Origin: Crocinitomix sp.
Lineage (GTDB): Bacteria > Bacteroidota > Bacteroidia > Flavobacteriales_D > Crocinitomicaceae
NCBI GenBank assembly: GCA_013138735.1
Contig: WTCE01000012.1
Location: forward strand, 1 to 34,417
Reading direction: 5' to 3'
Length of the DNA: 34,417 nt
The number at the start of each line of letters is the position of its first letter. Position 1 is the first letter of the stretch. Positions 1 through 8,922 of the stretch are shown piece by piece. A model generated the notes under the pieces. It was not told the DNA's origin. It was given only the letters and a program-made list of their open reading frames with translations, and made no database searches. Position numbers and translations under genes: made by a program.

Positions 1-9
1 TTGATTTTG

Positions 10-43
10 AAAAAAGTAGAGCCCAGAAAAATCCGAGCCCTAC
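10..43 (-). terminator. Possible intrinsic terminator
   Basis: Read on the minus strand, a 9-bp stem (positions 43-35 pairing with 24-16, two G-U wobbles) is followed by six T (15-10). It could end transcription of the ruvB-queG-unknown operon, but it lies about 300 nt past the last stop codon, so it may belong to something outside the window. This is a structural reading only. Confidence 0.4.
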
Positions 44-338
44 GCAGGATAGAATAAATCTTCCTTTAGAAGTTTAAAAATAATCATATTTTTATTAGGA
101 TATTAACACAGAATCTCGATACAATTCAAGAGCACTTCGATAGTTCGACAGGCTCACTAACCGAACCTCAATGTTCTTGAATTACTCGAACTGACGCTAC
201 TAAAAAAAACGTCTTAGTTGTTTTCGTTGTGATAGATTCTGTTGCTATATTATATTTTATCTATGAATAAACACCGACTAAAGTTGTGGCGACCGGATAA
301 AGCTTCGCAAAAGAACAGGAGTAAAGTTTTGAATTAAT
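44..338. other. Non-coding gap with a dispersed hairpin repeat
   Basis: No convincing gene is seen here. The stretch holds one copy of a dispersed palindromic element (114-189, listed separately). The remainder is AT-rich spacer downstream of the unknown gene at 339-1082. Around 285-330 there is a short stretch resembling part of the 17190-17240 intergenic region (a shared CCGG-TAAAGCTTC core), suggesting decayed dispersed repeats. Confidence 0.5.
114..189. repeat. Dispersed palindromic element, copy A
   Basis: It begins TCTCGATAC (114-122) and ends ACTCGA (184-189). Just inside, AATTCAAGAGCA (123-134) pairs with TGTTCTTGAATT (172-183) at 11 of 12 positions. The loop holds a GTTCGACAGGCTCACTAA segment related to 17009-17045. 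The same TCTCGATAC...ACTCGA frame, with different inner arms, occurs at 23517 and 25279. Similar short palindromic repeats are, as I recall, common between genes in Flavobacteriia. Confidence 0.6.
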
Positions 339-1082
339 TCAATAAGAATGCGTTATCACAATATTTTCCTTGTGGTTAATTAGTTCCTCTTTTAAATTCT
401 TATTCATTTCAAAGACCCAATAGCTAGCTTGAAAATCTTCAGGGCAACTATCTAGTCGACTATCTGAATCATCTTCCTGAAAACCCTTCATTTTCTTTAT
501 GAAATATCCGAATTCATGTTGGGCAAAGTCCAATGGCGCTTCAGTATTCTTATACTCAACCTTTATTGATTCCACATTTTTCTCATATGTCTCTAAGTCT
601 ATCTCACCCAAGTGCAATTGCATCATGTAAAAGATCAAAATGGTCGCGTTTAAATAATCTTCAAACCTTTCCTTCGTTATCGTAATACCATAATTGCATG
701 AATCATCTGTTATTGCATAATTATACCGTGTACGTAAAAAATCATTTAGACTAAAAATGAAAGCATTTGAAGAACTAGTAGCAGTGGTTTCATAAAACTT
801 TTTAAATCCGTTCGGCTTTAATCTTGATTGCTCTATGCATTCATCAACCCACTCTTCGAGGTATTCTATTTGACAGGGATTGATTTTGTTGATATCATCT
901 TCAACTATTTGAATAATAGTATTTGCACTATATACTTTTGGATTGAGATCATGCTCCAAAATTTTGTTTTCCATAAATTTTGAAAAAGCATTCGGTTTAC
1001 TGTCCGTTTTTCGCAAAGCTGGAGCCAGATTATTCTTTGCTTGATTGGAATCCAATAGATATGATTCTGTTCTTGAACCCAT
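339..1082 (-). CDS. Hypothetical protein, unknown function
   Basis: A 247-residue protein starting at ATG (1082) that I do not recognise. It has no signal peptide, no lipobox and no clear membrane helix. It is acidic, especially near residues 200-215, and predicted mostly helical, so a soluble cytoplasmic protein is likely. Cysteines occur singly at roughly residues 69, 82, 128 and 212 and form no metal-binding motif. The start lies only 15 nt after the queG stop, with no room for a separate promoter, so it is probably the last gene of a ruvB-queG operon. That placement does not by itself show a role in DNA repair or tRNA modification. Codon use looks like its neighbours. The reading frame is intact and long enough to be a real gene, but the function is open. 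Confidence 0.6.
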   Translation of the reverse strand: MGSRTESYLLDSNQAKNNLAPALRKTDSKPNAFSKFMENKILEHDLNPKVYSANTIIQIVEDDINKINPCQIEYLEEWVDECIEQSRLKPNGFKKFYETTATSSSNAFIFSLNDFLRTRYNYAITDDSCNYGITITKERFEDYLNATILIFYMMQLHLGEIDLETYEKNVESIKVEYKNTEAPLDFAQHEFGYFIKKMKGFQEDDSDSRLDSCPEDFQASYWVFEMNKNLKEELINHKENIVITHSY

Positions 1083-1097
1083 GATAATTATTATTCG

Positions 1098-2027
1098 TTA
1101 AGCCTTCGTTTGCTTCACAAACTCAATATTGCGTTTTAGGCCTTTAAACTTTGTGCGCTTAATTGCGGATAGTTTAAAGAGTTCGTTAAAAACATCTTGT
1201 GAAAGATCAGTCAGATCAATGTCATCTAGTTTTTGGTGCGGTTTAAAAGGATCTATGCTATGTTTTAAAGAGAATCTATTCCATGGACACACATCTTGGC
1301 AAATATCACATCCAAAGACCCAGCCATCCATCTTTCCGTTAAATTCTTTTGGAATGATTTCATCTTTCAACTCAATGGTGAGGTATGAAATACATTTAGA
1401 TCCATTAATGACATTGGGTTTAATAATCGCTTCAGTTGGGCAAGCATCAATGCATTTTGTGCATGAGCCGCAATGATCAGATACAGGTTGGTCATATTCC
1501 AAATCAACATCCAAGATAATTTCACCAATAAAGAAAAAAGAACCTACTTGCTTCGACAAAAGGTTGCCGTTTTTACCAATCCAACCTAAGCCAGCTCTTT
1601 CTGCCCAAGCTTTGTCCATTACTGGTGCCGAATCTGTAAAAACTCTCGAACTCACTTCAGCTCCTACTTCCGCCTCAATAAAGCGTAATAAGTCTTTTAA
1701 TTTATCTTTGATGACAAAGTGATAATCGGTGCCATAAGCATATTTTGAAATTTTGAGTCCGCTATTTTCGAACAAGTCTTTTTCTGGAAAGTAATTTAAT
1801 AAAACAGAAACAACACTCTTGGCTCCATCAACTAATAAGGCCGGATTTAAGCGCTTATCAAAATGATTTTCCATGTAATTCATCTTGCCATGGTAATCCT
1901 TCTTTAACCAATCCTCTAAATGTTTTGCCTCTTCCTCTAAAAAGGCGACTTTAGAAATACCACATGATAAGAAACCTAGTTCTGCTGATTTTCGTTTTAT
2001 CTTTTCGCTAAGAATGGATTTGTCCAT
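1098..2027 (-). CDS. queG: Epoxyqueuosine reductase QueG
   Basis: A 309-residue cobalamin-dependent iron-sulfur enzyme that reduces epoxyqueuosine to queuosine in tRNA, the last step of queuosine biosynthesis; cytoplasmic. The N-terminal half matches the DUF1730-type region of the family (motifs YHGKMNYM near residue 45 and [15 protein letters not shown] near 140-154). The C-terminal part carries two ferredoxin-type cysteine clusters: [12 protein letters not shown] near residue 186 and [10 protein letters not shown] near 240. Length fits QueG proteins that lack the C-terminal HEAT-repeat extension. The start ATG overlaps the ruvB stop by one base (TAATG), so translational coupling to ruvB is likely. 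Identity is secure from the paired clusters and family motifs; other queuosine genes are not in the window. Confidence 0.95.
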   Translation of the reverse strand: MDKSILSEKIKRKSAELGFLSCGISKVAFLEEEAKHLEDWLKKDYHGKMNYMENHFDKRLNPALLVDGAKSVVSVLLNYFPEKDLFENSGLKISKYAYGTDYHFVIKDKLKDLLRFIEAEVGAEVSSRVFTDSAPVMDKAWAERAGLGWIGKNGNLLSKQVGSFFFIGEIILDVDLEYDQPVSDHCGSCTKCIDACPTEAIIKPNVINGSKCISYLTIELKDEIIPKEFNGKMDGWVFGCDICQDVCPWNRFSLKHSIDPFKPHQKLDDIDLTDLSQDVFNELFKLSAIKRTKFKGLKRNIEFVKQTKA

Positions 2028-3046
2028 TAGAAAAGGCCACTTTGTTGATAACCCATATCGCGGCCTAAATGTTTATAAGCCTTTTCTGTCGCTTTTCGAC
2101 CACGCGGTGTCCGCATAAGGTATCCTTCTTTTATCAAATAAGGTTCATACACTTCTTCAATAGTACCAGGGTTTTCACTTACGGCGGTTGCAATTGTTGT
2201 CATTCCAACAGGTCCACCATTAAATTTATCGATAATAACAGATAAGATTTTATTATCCATTTCATCTAGCCCATTCTGATCAACGTTAAGCGCCTCTAAG
2301 GCAATATTTGCGATTTCGATATCAATGATGCCATTGCCTTTAATTTGCGCAAAATCACGCACCCTACGCAATAGCGCATTAGCGATTCGCGGAGTTCCTC
2401 GGCTTCGACGCGCTATTTCTACAGCGGCGTTTTCATAAATTTCAACTTTTAAGATACTAGACGCACGTGCTACAATTCCAGAAAGTATTTTAACGTCATA
2501 ATATTCGAGCCGGGAATTTATTCCGAAACGCGCACGTAAAGGAGCTGTTAAAAGTCCCGAACGGGTTGTAGCCCCAATTAAGGTGAAAGGATTCAATGAA
2601 ATTTGAACAGTTCGCGCACTAGGACCAGAATCAATCATAATATCAATCATGAAATCTTCCATGGCTGAATACAAATATTCTTCTATTACTGGTGTTAGGC
2701 GGTGAATTTCGTCTATGAATAATACATCACCTTCTTCTAAATTGGTTAATAGTCCAGCAAGATCTCCTGGTTTATCGAGTACGGGTCCGCTGGTAATTTT
2801 AATTCCAACACCCATTTCATTCGCTATGATATTGGCCAAAGTTGTTTTACCTAAACCTGGAGGGCCATGGAGTAAAACATGGTCTAATGACTCTTCTCTT
2901 TGTTTTGCTGCTTGAACAAAAATAGTTAAGTTATCGGTCACTTTTTTTTGACCTGCAAAATCTTCAAAAGACTTTGGTCTTAATACATTCTCAATTTCCT
3001 CTTCTTGTGAAAACTGTTCCTCGTCTCTATAGTCAAATGATTCCAA
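2027..3046 (-). CDS. ruvB: Holliday junction branch migration ATPase RuvB
   Basis: A 339-residue AAA+ motor which, with RuvA, drives branch migration of Holliday junctions before RuvC cleavage in recombination and repair. Seen in order: Walker [10 protein letters not shown] (61-69), Walker B LFIDEIH (109-115), sensor/arginine-finger region [18 protein letters not shown] (around 158-175), then the C-terminal winged-helix domain with the family signature YLMRTPRGR near 310. Length is normal. The start codon is TTG (3046-3044): an in-frame TAA at 3061-3059 excludes any longer form, and no in-frame ATG lies near the conserved N-terminus. The nearby ATG at 3054 is out of frame. The gene overlaps queG by one base downstream. 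A TATCTTTA box just upstream might be a promoter but is weak. Confidence 0.97.
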   Translation of the reverse strand: MESFDYRDEEQFSQEEEIENVLRPKSFEDFAGQKKVTDNLTIFVQAAKQREESLDHVLLHGPPGLGKTTLANIIANEMGVGIKITSGPVLDKPGDLAGLLTNLEEGDVLFIDEIHRLTPVIEEYLYSAMEDFMIDIMIDSGPSARTVQISLNPFTLIGATTRSGLLTAPLRARFGINSRLEYYDVKILSGIVARASSILKVEIYENAAVEIARRSRGTPRIANALLRRVRDFAQIKGNGIIDIEIANIALEALNVDQNGLDEMDNKILSVIIDKFNGGPVGMTTIATAVSENPGTIEEVYEPYLIKEGYLMRTPRGRKATEKAYKHLGRDMGYQQSGLF

Positions 3047-3195
3047 AATGGCATTTTTTTATAAAGATAGTTAATTAGTCTTTAGTAAATAGTATTTAGT
3101 ATTTAGTACTTAGACCACTCTCCGTCAGCTGACGGATCGTTGTTAGTAGATGATGTTATGTTTTTGTGTTATGTGTTATGTGAAACAAAATGAAC
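3047..3195. other. Upstream region of ruvB with repeats and a palindrome
   Basis: No gene is seen. It contains an AGTATTTAGTATTTAGTACTTAG-like string (about 3087-3108), which is the inverse of the AGTACTAAATACTGAGTACT string ending each unit of the neighbouring tandem duplication. It also contains a perfect 16-bp palindrome TCCGTCAGCTGACGGA (3121-3136). These look like decayed dispersed repeats. Confidence 0.5.
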
Positions 3196-3555
3196 TAGAA
3201 CACTGAGTTTGTACCCATTATAAGAACTTGAAGAGTGGATAGTTATTTCGTGGGAAGTTAGAGAGGGCGGATTAGGTGTACGCACACGAAAGGATTCGTG
3301 CGGTAGCGCAGGGATGGTTTTGCGTTATACAATTAGATTTGGTCTAAGTGCCGAGTACTAAATACTGAGTACTAAGTAGAACACTGAGGTTGTACCCAGT
3401 ACAAGAACTTGAAGTGTGGGAAGTTATTTCGTGGGAAGTTAGAGAGGGCGGATTAGGTGTACGCACACGAAAGGATTCGTGCGGTAGCGCAGGGATGGTT
3501 TTGCGTTATACAATTAGGTTTGGTCTAAGTACCGAGTACTAAATACTGAGTACTT
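3196..3555. repeat. 181-bp tandem duplication
   Basis: Two head-to-tail copies, 3196-3376 and 3377-3555, differ at about 8 positions over about 178 aligned bases. Each has a conserved core GTGCGGTAGCGCAGGGATGG, a small hairpin (CACGAA/TTCGTG), and ends in AGTACTAAATACTGAGTACT. Neither copy has an open reading frame of useful length. It lies between the ctaD terminator and ruvB. Confidence 0.85.
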
Positions 3556-3569
3556 GATACTATAAAAAT

Positions 3570-3608
3570 AAAAAACCGCCTTAACAAATTAAGTTAAGGC
3601 GGTTTTTT
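3570..3608 (-). terminator. Terminator of the act-cta respiratory operon
   Basis: A perfect 16-bp stem (3570-3585 with 3593-3608), including the GC-rich core CCGCC/GGCGG and outer A/T runs, with a 7-nt loop. It lies 17 nt after the ctaD stop codon. The A/T-symmetric arms would let it work on both strands, but only minus-strand genes adjoin it. Confidence 0.9.
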
Positions 3609-3624
3609 ATTTTTTTAGTATTGT

Positions 3625-5415
3625 CTAATGTTCTTCTTCGTCTGGCCCTAATGGTACCGTTTGAGGAATATAGTCTTCAGCAGCACCCGGTTTCGAGTAA
3701 TCATACGGCCATCTGTGAACTTCTGGAATTTCTCCAGGCCAGTTACCGTGAATATGCTCTACTGGAGTAGTCCACTCTAATGAGTTTCCTTTCCAAGGAT
3801 TTTGCGGTGCTTTTTGTCCTTTAAATGTGCTATAGAAGAAGTTGAATAGGAAGATTAGTTGCGCTAATGCTCCAATGATTGCGAAGATTGAAATGACAAC
3901 ATTCAAATCCATAATCATTTCATATTGGTTTGAATCGAACCCTTCGTAGACACTATAGTCATAGTACCTTCGTGGTGCTCCTCCAATTCCAACAAAGTGC
4001 ATTGGGAAGAATACCCCGTAAGCCGAAACTAAGGTCAACCAGAAGTGGACCATACCCAACTTGGCATTCATCATTTTTCCATACATTTTCGGGAACCAAT
4101 GATAGACACCCGCGAACATTCCGAAGATGGCTGATAATCCCATTACGACGTGGAAGTGCGCAACTACAAAGTAAGTATCATGTACCACGATATCCAAAGC
4201 TGAATCTGCTAAGATGATTCCTGTAACCCCACCTGTAATAAATGAAGATACCAAACCAATTGAGAACAACATTGCAGGCGTATACTTGATATTACCTTTC
4301 CAAAGCGTTGTAATGTAGTTAAACACTTTTATAGCAGATGGAATTGCAATTAATAAGGTTGTAAATACGAATACACCACCTAAGAATGGATTCATTCCTG
4401 ATATAAACATATGGTGACCCCATACGATAAAGGATAAGAATCCAATTGCTAAGATCGAACCAATCATGGCACGATATCCGAAAATAGGCTTACGTGCATT
4501 GGTTGCGACAATCTCGGATGTTAATCCTAGTGCTGGTAATAGTACAATATAAACCTCTGGGTGACCTAAGAACCAGAATAGATGTTCAAACAATATGGGT
4601 GATCCACCTGATTGTTCTAATACTTCTCCGGCAATAATGGTATCATTGACATAGAAACTTGTTCCTAAGGTTCGATCCATCAACATTAATACTACAGCAG
4701 AAACAAGAACTGGGAAAGAAAGTACACCTAATACGGCAGTTACAAAGAAAGCCCAAATTGTAAGAGGCAATCTCGTCATTTTCATTCCTTTTGTTCTTAG
4801 GTTAATTATCGTTACGATATAGTTCAAACTACCTAATAAAGACGAAGCAACGAATATTGTCATTGACAATAACCATACAGTCATACCAGAACCTGAACCA
4901 GGTATTGCCTCTTCGTATACAGAAAGAGGTGGATAAATTGTCCAACCTGCATTTGCCGGTCCTGTTTCTAAAAATAAAGAGTATAACATTAAAATACTCG
5001 ATAAGAAGAACATCCAATAGGAGATCATGTTCAATAGACCTGAGGCCATATCACGTGCTCCACATTGTAGCGGAATTAAGAGGTTACTAAATGTACCTGA
5101 AAGTCCACCTGTTAACACAAAAAATACCATGATAGTACCATGAATGGTTACTAAACCAAGGTACATACCCCGATCGAGAATTCCTTCTGGTGCCCAAGTA
5201 TCGCCTAAAAAGAAAGACAATACACTATTGCTTTCTCCTGGCCAAGCCAGTTGGATTCTAAATAGAACTGACAGAATAACGGCTACCACCGCCATGAAAA
5301 TGGCTGTTACCAAGAATTGTTTCCCGATCATTTTATGATCTTGCGAAAAGATGTATTTCGTAATGAAACTCTCCTTGTGATGATGTCCGTGATCAGTATG
5401 AGCTGCTGCTGACAT
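3625..5415 (-). CDS. ctaD: Cytochrome c oxidase subunit I (aa3-type, A1-like)
   Basis: A 596-residue catalytic subunit of the heme-copper oxidase that reduces oxygen to water and pumps protons across the inner membrane. About twelve membrane helices. Ligands are visible: His92 and His422 for the low-spin heme, His420 for heme a3, and His285, His334 and His335 for CuB. Tyr289 in HPEVY is the cross-linked tyrosine. Glu287 in the same motif is the proton-channel glutamate typical of A1-type enzymes. The N-terminus has a His cluster (HTDHGHHHK, residues 6-14) and the C-terminus ends acidic with a final His. It is the last gene of the act operon, 50 nt after ctaC and just before a strong terminator. 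It should receive electrons from Alternative Complex III through a cytochrome c domain. Confidence 0.97.
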   Translation of the reverse strand: MSAAAHTDHGHHHKESFITKYIFSQDHKMIGKQFLVTAIFMAVVAVILSVLFRIQLAWPGESNSVLSFFLGDTWAPEGILDRGMYLGLVTIHGTIMVFFVLTGGLSGTFSNLLIPLQCGARDMASGLLNMISYWMFFLSSILMLYSLFLETGPANAGWTIYPPLSVYEEAIPGSGSGMTVWLLSMTIFVASSLLGSLNYIVTIINLRTKGMKMTRLPLTIWAFFVTAVLGVLSFPVLVSAVVLMLMDRTLGTSFYVNDTIIAGEVLEQSGGSPILFEHLFWFLGHPEVYIVLLPALGLTSEIVATNARKPIFGYRAMIGSILAIGFLSFIVWGHHMFISGMNPFLGGVFVFTTLLIAIPSAIKVFNYITTLWKGNIKYTPAMLFSIGLVSSFITGGVTGIILADSALDIVVHDTYFVVAHFHVVMGLSAIFGMFAGVYHWFPKMYGKMMNAKLGMVHFWLTLVSAYGVFFPMHFVGIGGAPRRYYDYSVYEGFDSNQYEMIMDLNVVISIFAIIGALAQLIFLFNFFYSTFKGQKAPQNPWKGNSLEWTTPVEHIHGNWPGEIPEVHRWPYDYSKPGAAEDYIPQTVPLGPDEEEH

Positions 5416-5465
5416 AATTTATTCCTTTATATATTAATTTTTTCTATTCTAATTAAGCCTAATTC

Positions 5466-6800
5466 CTAGTGTCCTTCTGTATGATCGTCGCCTTCAATTG
5501 CGTGATCATCCGCTTCGTGATCTGAGTCATCATGATCTCCATGATGTGCAGGTTCAGGCCAAGGCATACGTTCTTTGTCAATATCATCTATTGGTGCAAT
5601 AATTGAATCATTAATTGCAGGTGTTGATAAAGGACCTACTTTCCACGCTTCAAACTCATCCTGTGTTCCAACTATTACTGCCATTTTCATGTTTGAGTGA
5701 GATACACCACAAATTTTATTACACATTAAAATGTAATTGAATTCTGGATTACCTATTTTCTCACGGAATTCAGCCGTTGTATATTTTGGGGTAATTTTCA
5801 AAGAAGTTCGTTGACCAGGAACACAGTTCATTTGCGCTCTAAAATGAGGGAAATAAGCTGAGTGCAATACATCTTGAGAACGTAAAACAAAGAAGTATTC
5901 TTGATCTTTTACCATGAATAATTCTTTCGTTACAAAATCATCTTTAGCAAATGCATCAATAGAATCGTTAAACATACCAAACATGTCTAATACACGCTCA
6001 CGAATACGCTCCAGTTTTTCAACCTTGGCATTCATTTTATTTAATTTTGCTTGAGAGTAGGCAACAGAATCATTTGATTCCATTCTCAGGTTCTTCTCAA
6101 TTTCCGTGATCTCATTATTCAATCCTAAAATTCTCCAATGAACACTATTATCAGTAATAAGTCCAAAAGGATTATTATAAGTAGTCCCTGTGTTTTTATC
6201 CTCAGCAGTACCAACTAATTTATAATCAGCATAACCTAATTTGTTGTCATCACCTGAATAACGTGCCGTCCAATCAAATTGTTTTGCATAAAGCTCAACA
6301 ACAATTGCATCATCAGATGGCTTTCCTGTTACTTCATTCCAAGTCATTAATCCTAAAATGATTATTACTGCCAGTACAGCTGCCGGAACAACTGTCCAAA
6401 TCATTTCTAATTTATTGTCATGCGGAAACCAATGCGCTTTGCGGTCTGGATGGTAAGAATATTTCCAAGCAAATATGAACAATAACCCATTGCACAATAA
6501 GAAAATTGCAATTACAATAATCCAGTTGATATTAAACAACCAATGAATTTTTTCTCCTAAAACAGACGCTGGCTCTGGTAACGTACCGTTTCCATATATC
6601 GCCAACATCCAGAAAAACGAACCAAACAATATAATTAAGAATATCAACATCAATGATGCATTGATATTATTAACTCTTAAGTCAATATCTTCTTCTTTGT
6701 TTCCTCTAATTTTTGAGGAAAGTTCATATACACGCATTATCTGTGCTATTGCTATGACAGCTAATACGATTACGACTAAAACAACAAATTTCATTCCCAT
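5466..6800 (-). CDS. ctaC: Cytochrome c oxidase subunit II with long insertion
   Basis: A 444-residue CuA-bearing subunit that takes electrons from cytochrome c and passes them to subunit I. CuA ligands are His313, Cys360, Cys364, His368 and Met371. Lys362 stands where many families have Glu (CxExC); that residue binds copper through its backbone, so function may be retained. Hydrophobic helices lie near 3-22, 48-70, 91-112 and 132-152, two more than the classical pair. An insertion at about 210-290 within the periplasmic cupredoxin region is charged and predicted helical/coiled-coil (about 228-270). The C-terminus (417-444) is rich in His and Asp. ATG at 6800 is used, with a second in-frame ATG two codons on. 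It lies 27 nt after actF and 50 nt before ctaD. Long CtaC forms occur in Bacteroidota, so this is likely a lineage feature. Confidence 0.95.
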   Translation of the reverse strand: MGMKFVVLVVIVLAVIAIAQIMRVYELSSKIRGNKEEDIDLRVNNINASLMLIFLIILFGSFFWMLAIYGNGTLPEPASVLGEKIHWLFNINWIIVIAIFLLCNGLLFIFAWKYSYHPDRKAHWFPHDNKLEMIWTVVPAAVLAVIIILGLMTWNEVTGKPSDDAIVVELYAKQFDWTARYSGDDNKLGYADYKLVGTAEDKNTGTTYNNPFGLITDNSVHWRILGLNNEITEIEKNLRMESNDSVAYSQAKLNKMNAKVEKLERIRERVLDMFGMFNDSIDAFAKDDFVTKELFMVKDQEYFFVLRSQDVLHSAYFPHFRAQMNCVPGQRTSLKITPKYTTAEFREKIGNPEFNYILMCNKICGVSHSNMKMAVIVGTQDEFEAWKVGPLSTPAINDSIIAPIDDIDKERMPWPEPAHHGDHDDSDHEADDHAIEGDDHTEGH

Positions 6801-6827
6801 TTCTTACTTTTTAATCTCGATAATAAC

Positions 6828-8084
6828 TTAAATATGATGATGTTTACTCTCGTCCAAATACGGGTGATTCTTAGGCATTAATGGTGCCTTAGTTAGTGTA
6901 TTCAAAACAAAGTAGGTAAATACCCCTGCAAATATTAAGAACAATCCAACCTCCATAAATCCAATAGAACCGTGCTCATGCATTGTACCTGGAGTAATTA
7001 GCATATAAACATCTGCCCAGTGACCAATGATAATTGCAAAACAAACAAACATGAGGATTCCGATATTACGTTTCGCGTCTGCAGACATTAAAATCAACAT
7101 TGGAATAATGAAGTTAATCATGAACATTCCCCAGAAGATATACTTGTATTCAGCAATACGCTCTACATAATAGATTACTTCCTCAGGAATATCAGCATAC
7201 CAATACAACATGAACTGAGAGAAGAATAAATAAGACCATAAGAAACTTGTCGCGAAGATCCATTTTCCTATATCGTGAATGTGACTATCGTTAACGAGTT
7301 GTAAATGTCCTTTTTTCTTTAAGAATAATACAACTAACATAATTGTTGTCATTGCTGTACACCACATTCCGCCAAACACATACCAACCGTAAAGAGTCGA
7401 GAACCAGTGTGCATCAACTGACATAATCCAGTGCCATGAAGACGTTGAACTAAAGTAACCGAACAATACTAAGAATAATGCTCCTTTTGAAAAGTTTTTG
7501 AAGTGAATTCTAGTTCCACCCTCTAAATCTTCAGCTAAACTTCTTTTTCTAAATCCTTTATAAAACAAAAAGTAAGTTGCAAAGTATACGATTGAAACAA
7601 CCCAGAAAAATGGTTTTGTTAAGAATGGTGCTTTGTTTGCGATAATAGGATCGTAGCTATGACTGTTCATGTCGGTAAAGGCAGGATCCATCCATTGGTA
7701 AATATGTCCTGTGTGAACAATATGCCCAGCAGAGTTATTTACTGTCTCTGCTCCGAACCATCCACCGTCTGAAAACGTTAGTACTAAAAAGACAGCGACT
7801 AAAATACCTATACCTACGAGCACGTAGGAGGCAATACCTTCTACAACACGTTTGACTGCAACAGACCAACCTGTTTCAGTGGCGTATTGTAATGCCAAGA
7901 AGAATAACGCTCCCAATGCAATTGCAAAGAAGAAGAATCCGTCAATCAATAAATTTGACATTATTCTTGTTCCGAACGAAACGTCAGAGCTATGTTGAAC
8001 AATACCGATAATGACTGCCAGTAAACCGACACCAATCACTCCGAATATTGTTTTTTTAGTTTTAGTTGAAATTTGAAATTCCAT
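6828..8084 (-). CDS. actF: Alternative Complex III membrane subunit ActF
   Basis: A 418-residue integral membrane protein with about ten helices, related to the NrfD/PsrC-like membrane subunits (quinol:cytochrome c oxidoreductase, quinone-binding subunit 2). It is the paralogue of ActC and helps form the quinol-facing membrane core and possible proton path. Conserved family stretches seen include SSTSSWHWIMSVDAHWFSTL (around residues 212-231) and the helix that follows. The C-terminus ends in a short His run (HHH). It lies 31 nt after actE and 27 nt before ctaC, in the usual actE-actF-ctaC order. The function assignment rests on sequence similarity and perfect operon position. Confidence 0.93.
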   Translation of the reverse strand: MEFQISTKTKKTIFGVIGVGLLAVIIGIVQHSSDVSFGTRIMSNLLIDGFFFFAIALGALFFLALQYATETGWSVAVKRVVEGIASYVLVGIGILVAVFLVLTFSDGGWFGAETVNNSAGHIVHTGHIYQWMDPAFTDMNSHSYDPIIANKAPFLTKPFFWVVSIVYFATYFLFYKGFRKRSLAEDLEGGTRIHFKNFSKGALFLVLFGYFSSTSSWHWIMSVDAHWFSTLYGWYVFGGMWCTAMTTIMLVVLFLKKKGHLQLVNDSHIHDIGKWIFATSFLWSYLFFSQFMLYWYADIPEEVIYYVERIAEYKYIFWGMFMINFIIPMLILMSADAKRNIGILMFVCFAIIIGHWADVYMLITPGTMHEHGSIGFMEVGLFLIFAGVFTYFVLNTLTKAPLMPKNHPYLDESKHHHI

Positions 8085-8115
8085 GTACCTTAATTTCTAA
8101 ATAATATTAAACTTC

Positions 8116-8877
8116 CTAGTTATGCGCTTCTATTACTTCCACGGAGTCTTGAACCGCTTCTAATAATTCAATTCCAATTGGATCGCCTTCATTCACCATT
8201 GTATCATCAGCGGCTAGTGTTGCTTCTCCTTGTGGTTTTCCAATTAATTTTTCTACATAATGAACAATTTTCCATCTTTCAACAGGGTTCACTTGTGAAG
8301 CGTGTGATCCCATTCTACCAAATCCGTAAGTTATGGTATAGAAAATTTCACCTGCTGTTAATTCTGGTTTATATGGTCCGGGTGTTGGAAATTTGTTATT
8401 ACCATTTGTAACAACGCTTCCTTGTCCATCACCTGATTCACCATGACAGTGAATACAGAAGATTCCATATAATTCTTCTCCTTCTTTTAATACGTCAGTT
8501 GACCAAGCAATAGGGCTAACATCATTTTTTGCACCATCACGTCCAGCAGTATCTTGAGCGACTCCATATAAACCGTGTGATTTATCAAAACCTACAGGAG
8601 CTCCATGACTATAAGGTGCTAAATAATCGTCACCATTATAAGGAACAGTTCCAGCCGGTGGTAAGAAAGAGAATTTCTCTTCTACCATTGATTGTGCCTC
8701 TTCATTATATCTACCGCCAACTTCACCGTAATCTACATACGCTTCTACAGCAGGAGAGCGATACATGTCTGGCATATACTCCAATCCTGGAGAATTGCTG
8801 TCGGCCTTACAAGACATTAATGTCCCTGTTACGGCTATGGTCGCTATTGTTAAAATTTTAAATGCTTTCAGTTTCAT
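8116..8877 (-). CDS. actE: Alternative Complex III monoheme cytochrome c lipoprotein ActE
   Basis: A periplasmic, lipid-anchored cytochrome c of about 253 residues with one CxxCH site (CIHCH) and a likely distal Met in the following GRMGSH segment. In Alternative Complex III it passes electrons from the ActA/ActB hemes and clusters toward the oxidase. I chose the ATG at 8877 over the TTG at 8919. From 8877 the protein begins with a clean lipoprotein signal (MKLKAFKILTIATIAVTG, lipobox TLMSC), whereas the longer form adds 14 polar residues before it. The gene lies 45 nt after actD and 31 nt before actF. Acidic C-terminal tail. No anomalies seen. Confidence 0.93.
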   Translation of the reverse strand: MKLKAFKILTIATIAVTGTLMSCKADSNSPGLEYMPDMYRSPAVEAYVDYGEVGGRYNEEAQSMVEEKFSFLPPAGTVPYNGDDYLAPYSHGAPVGFDKSHGLYGVAQDTAGRDGAKNDVSPIAWSTDVLKEGEELYGIFCIHCHGESGDGQGSVVTNGNNKFPTPGPYKPELTAGEIFYTITYGFGRMGSHASQVNPVERWKIVHYVEKLIGKPQGEATLAADDTMVNEGDPIGIELLEAVQDSVEVIEAHN

Positions 8878-8922
8878 TTGCTCAATATTATCATTCACTA
8901 TCAAATGGTACTTTCTCAATTG

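Noticed and set aside
3196-3555. CRISPR-like array
   Set aside because: There are only two units, 181 bp each, with no spacers; it is a simple tandem duplication.
8878-8919. TTG start for actE at 8919
   Set aside because: The extra 14 polar residues would precede and spoil the lipoprotein signal that starts cleanly at ATG 8877.
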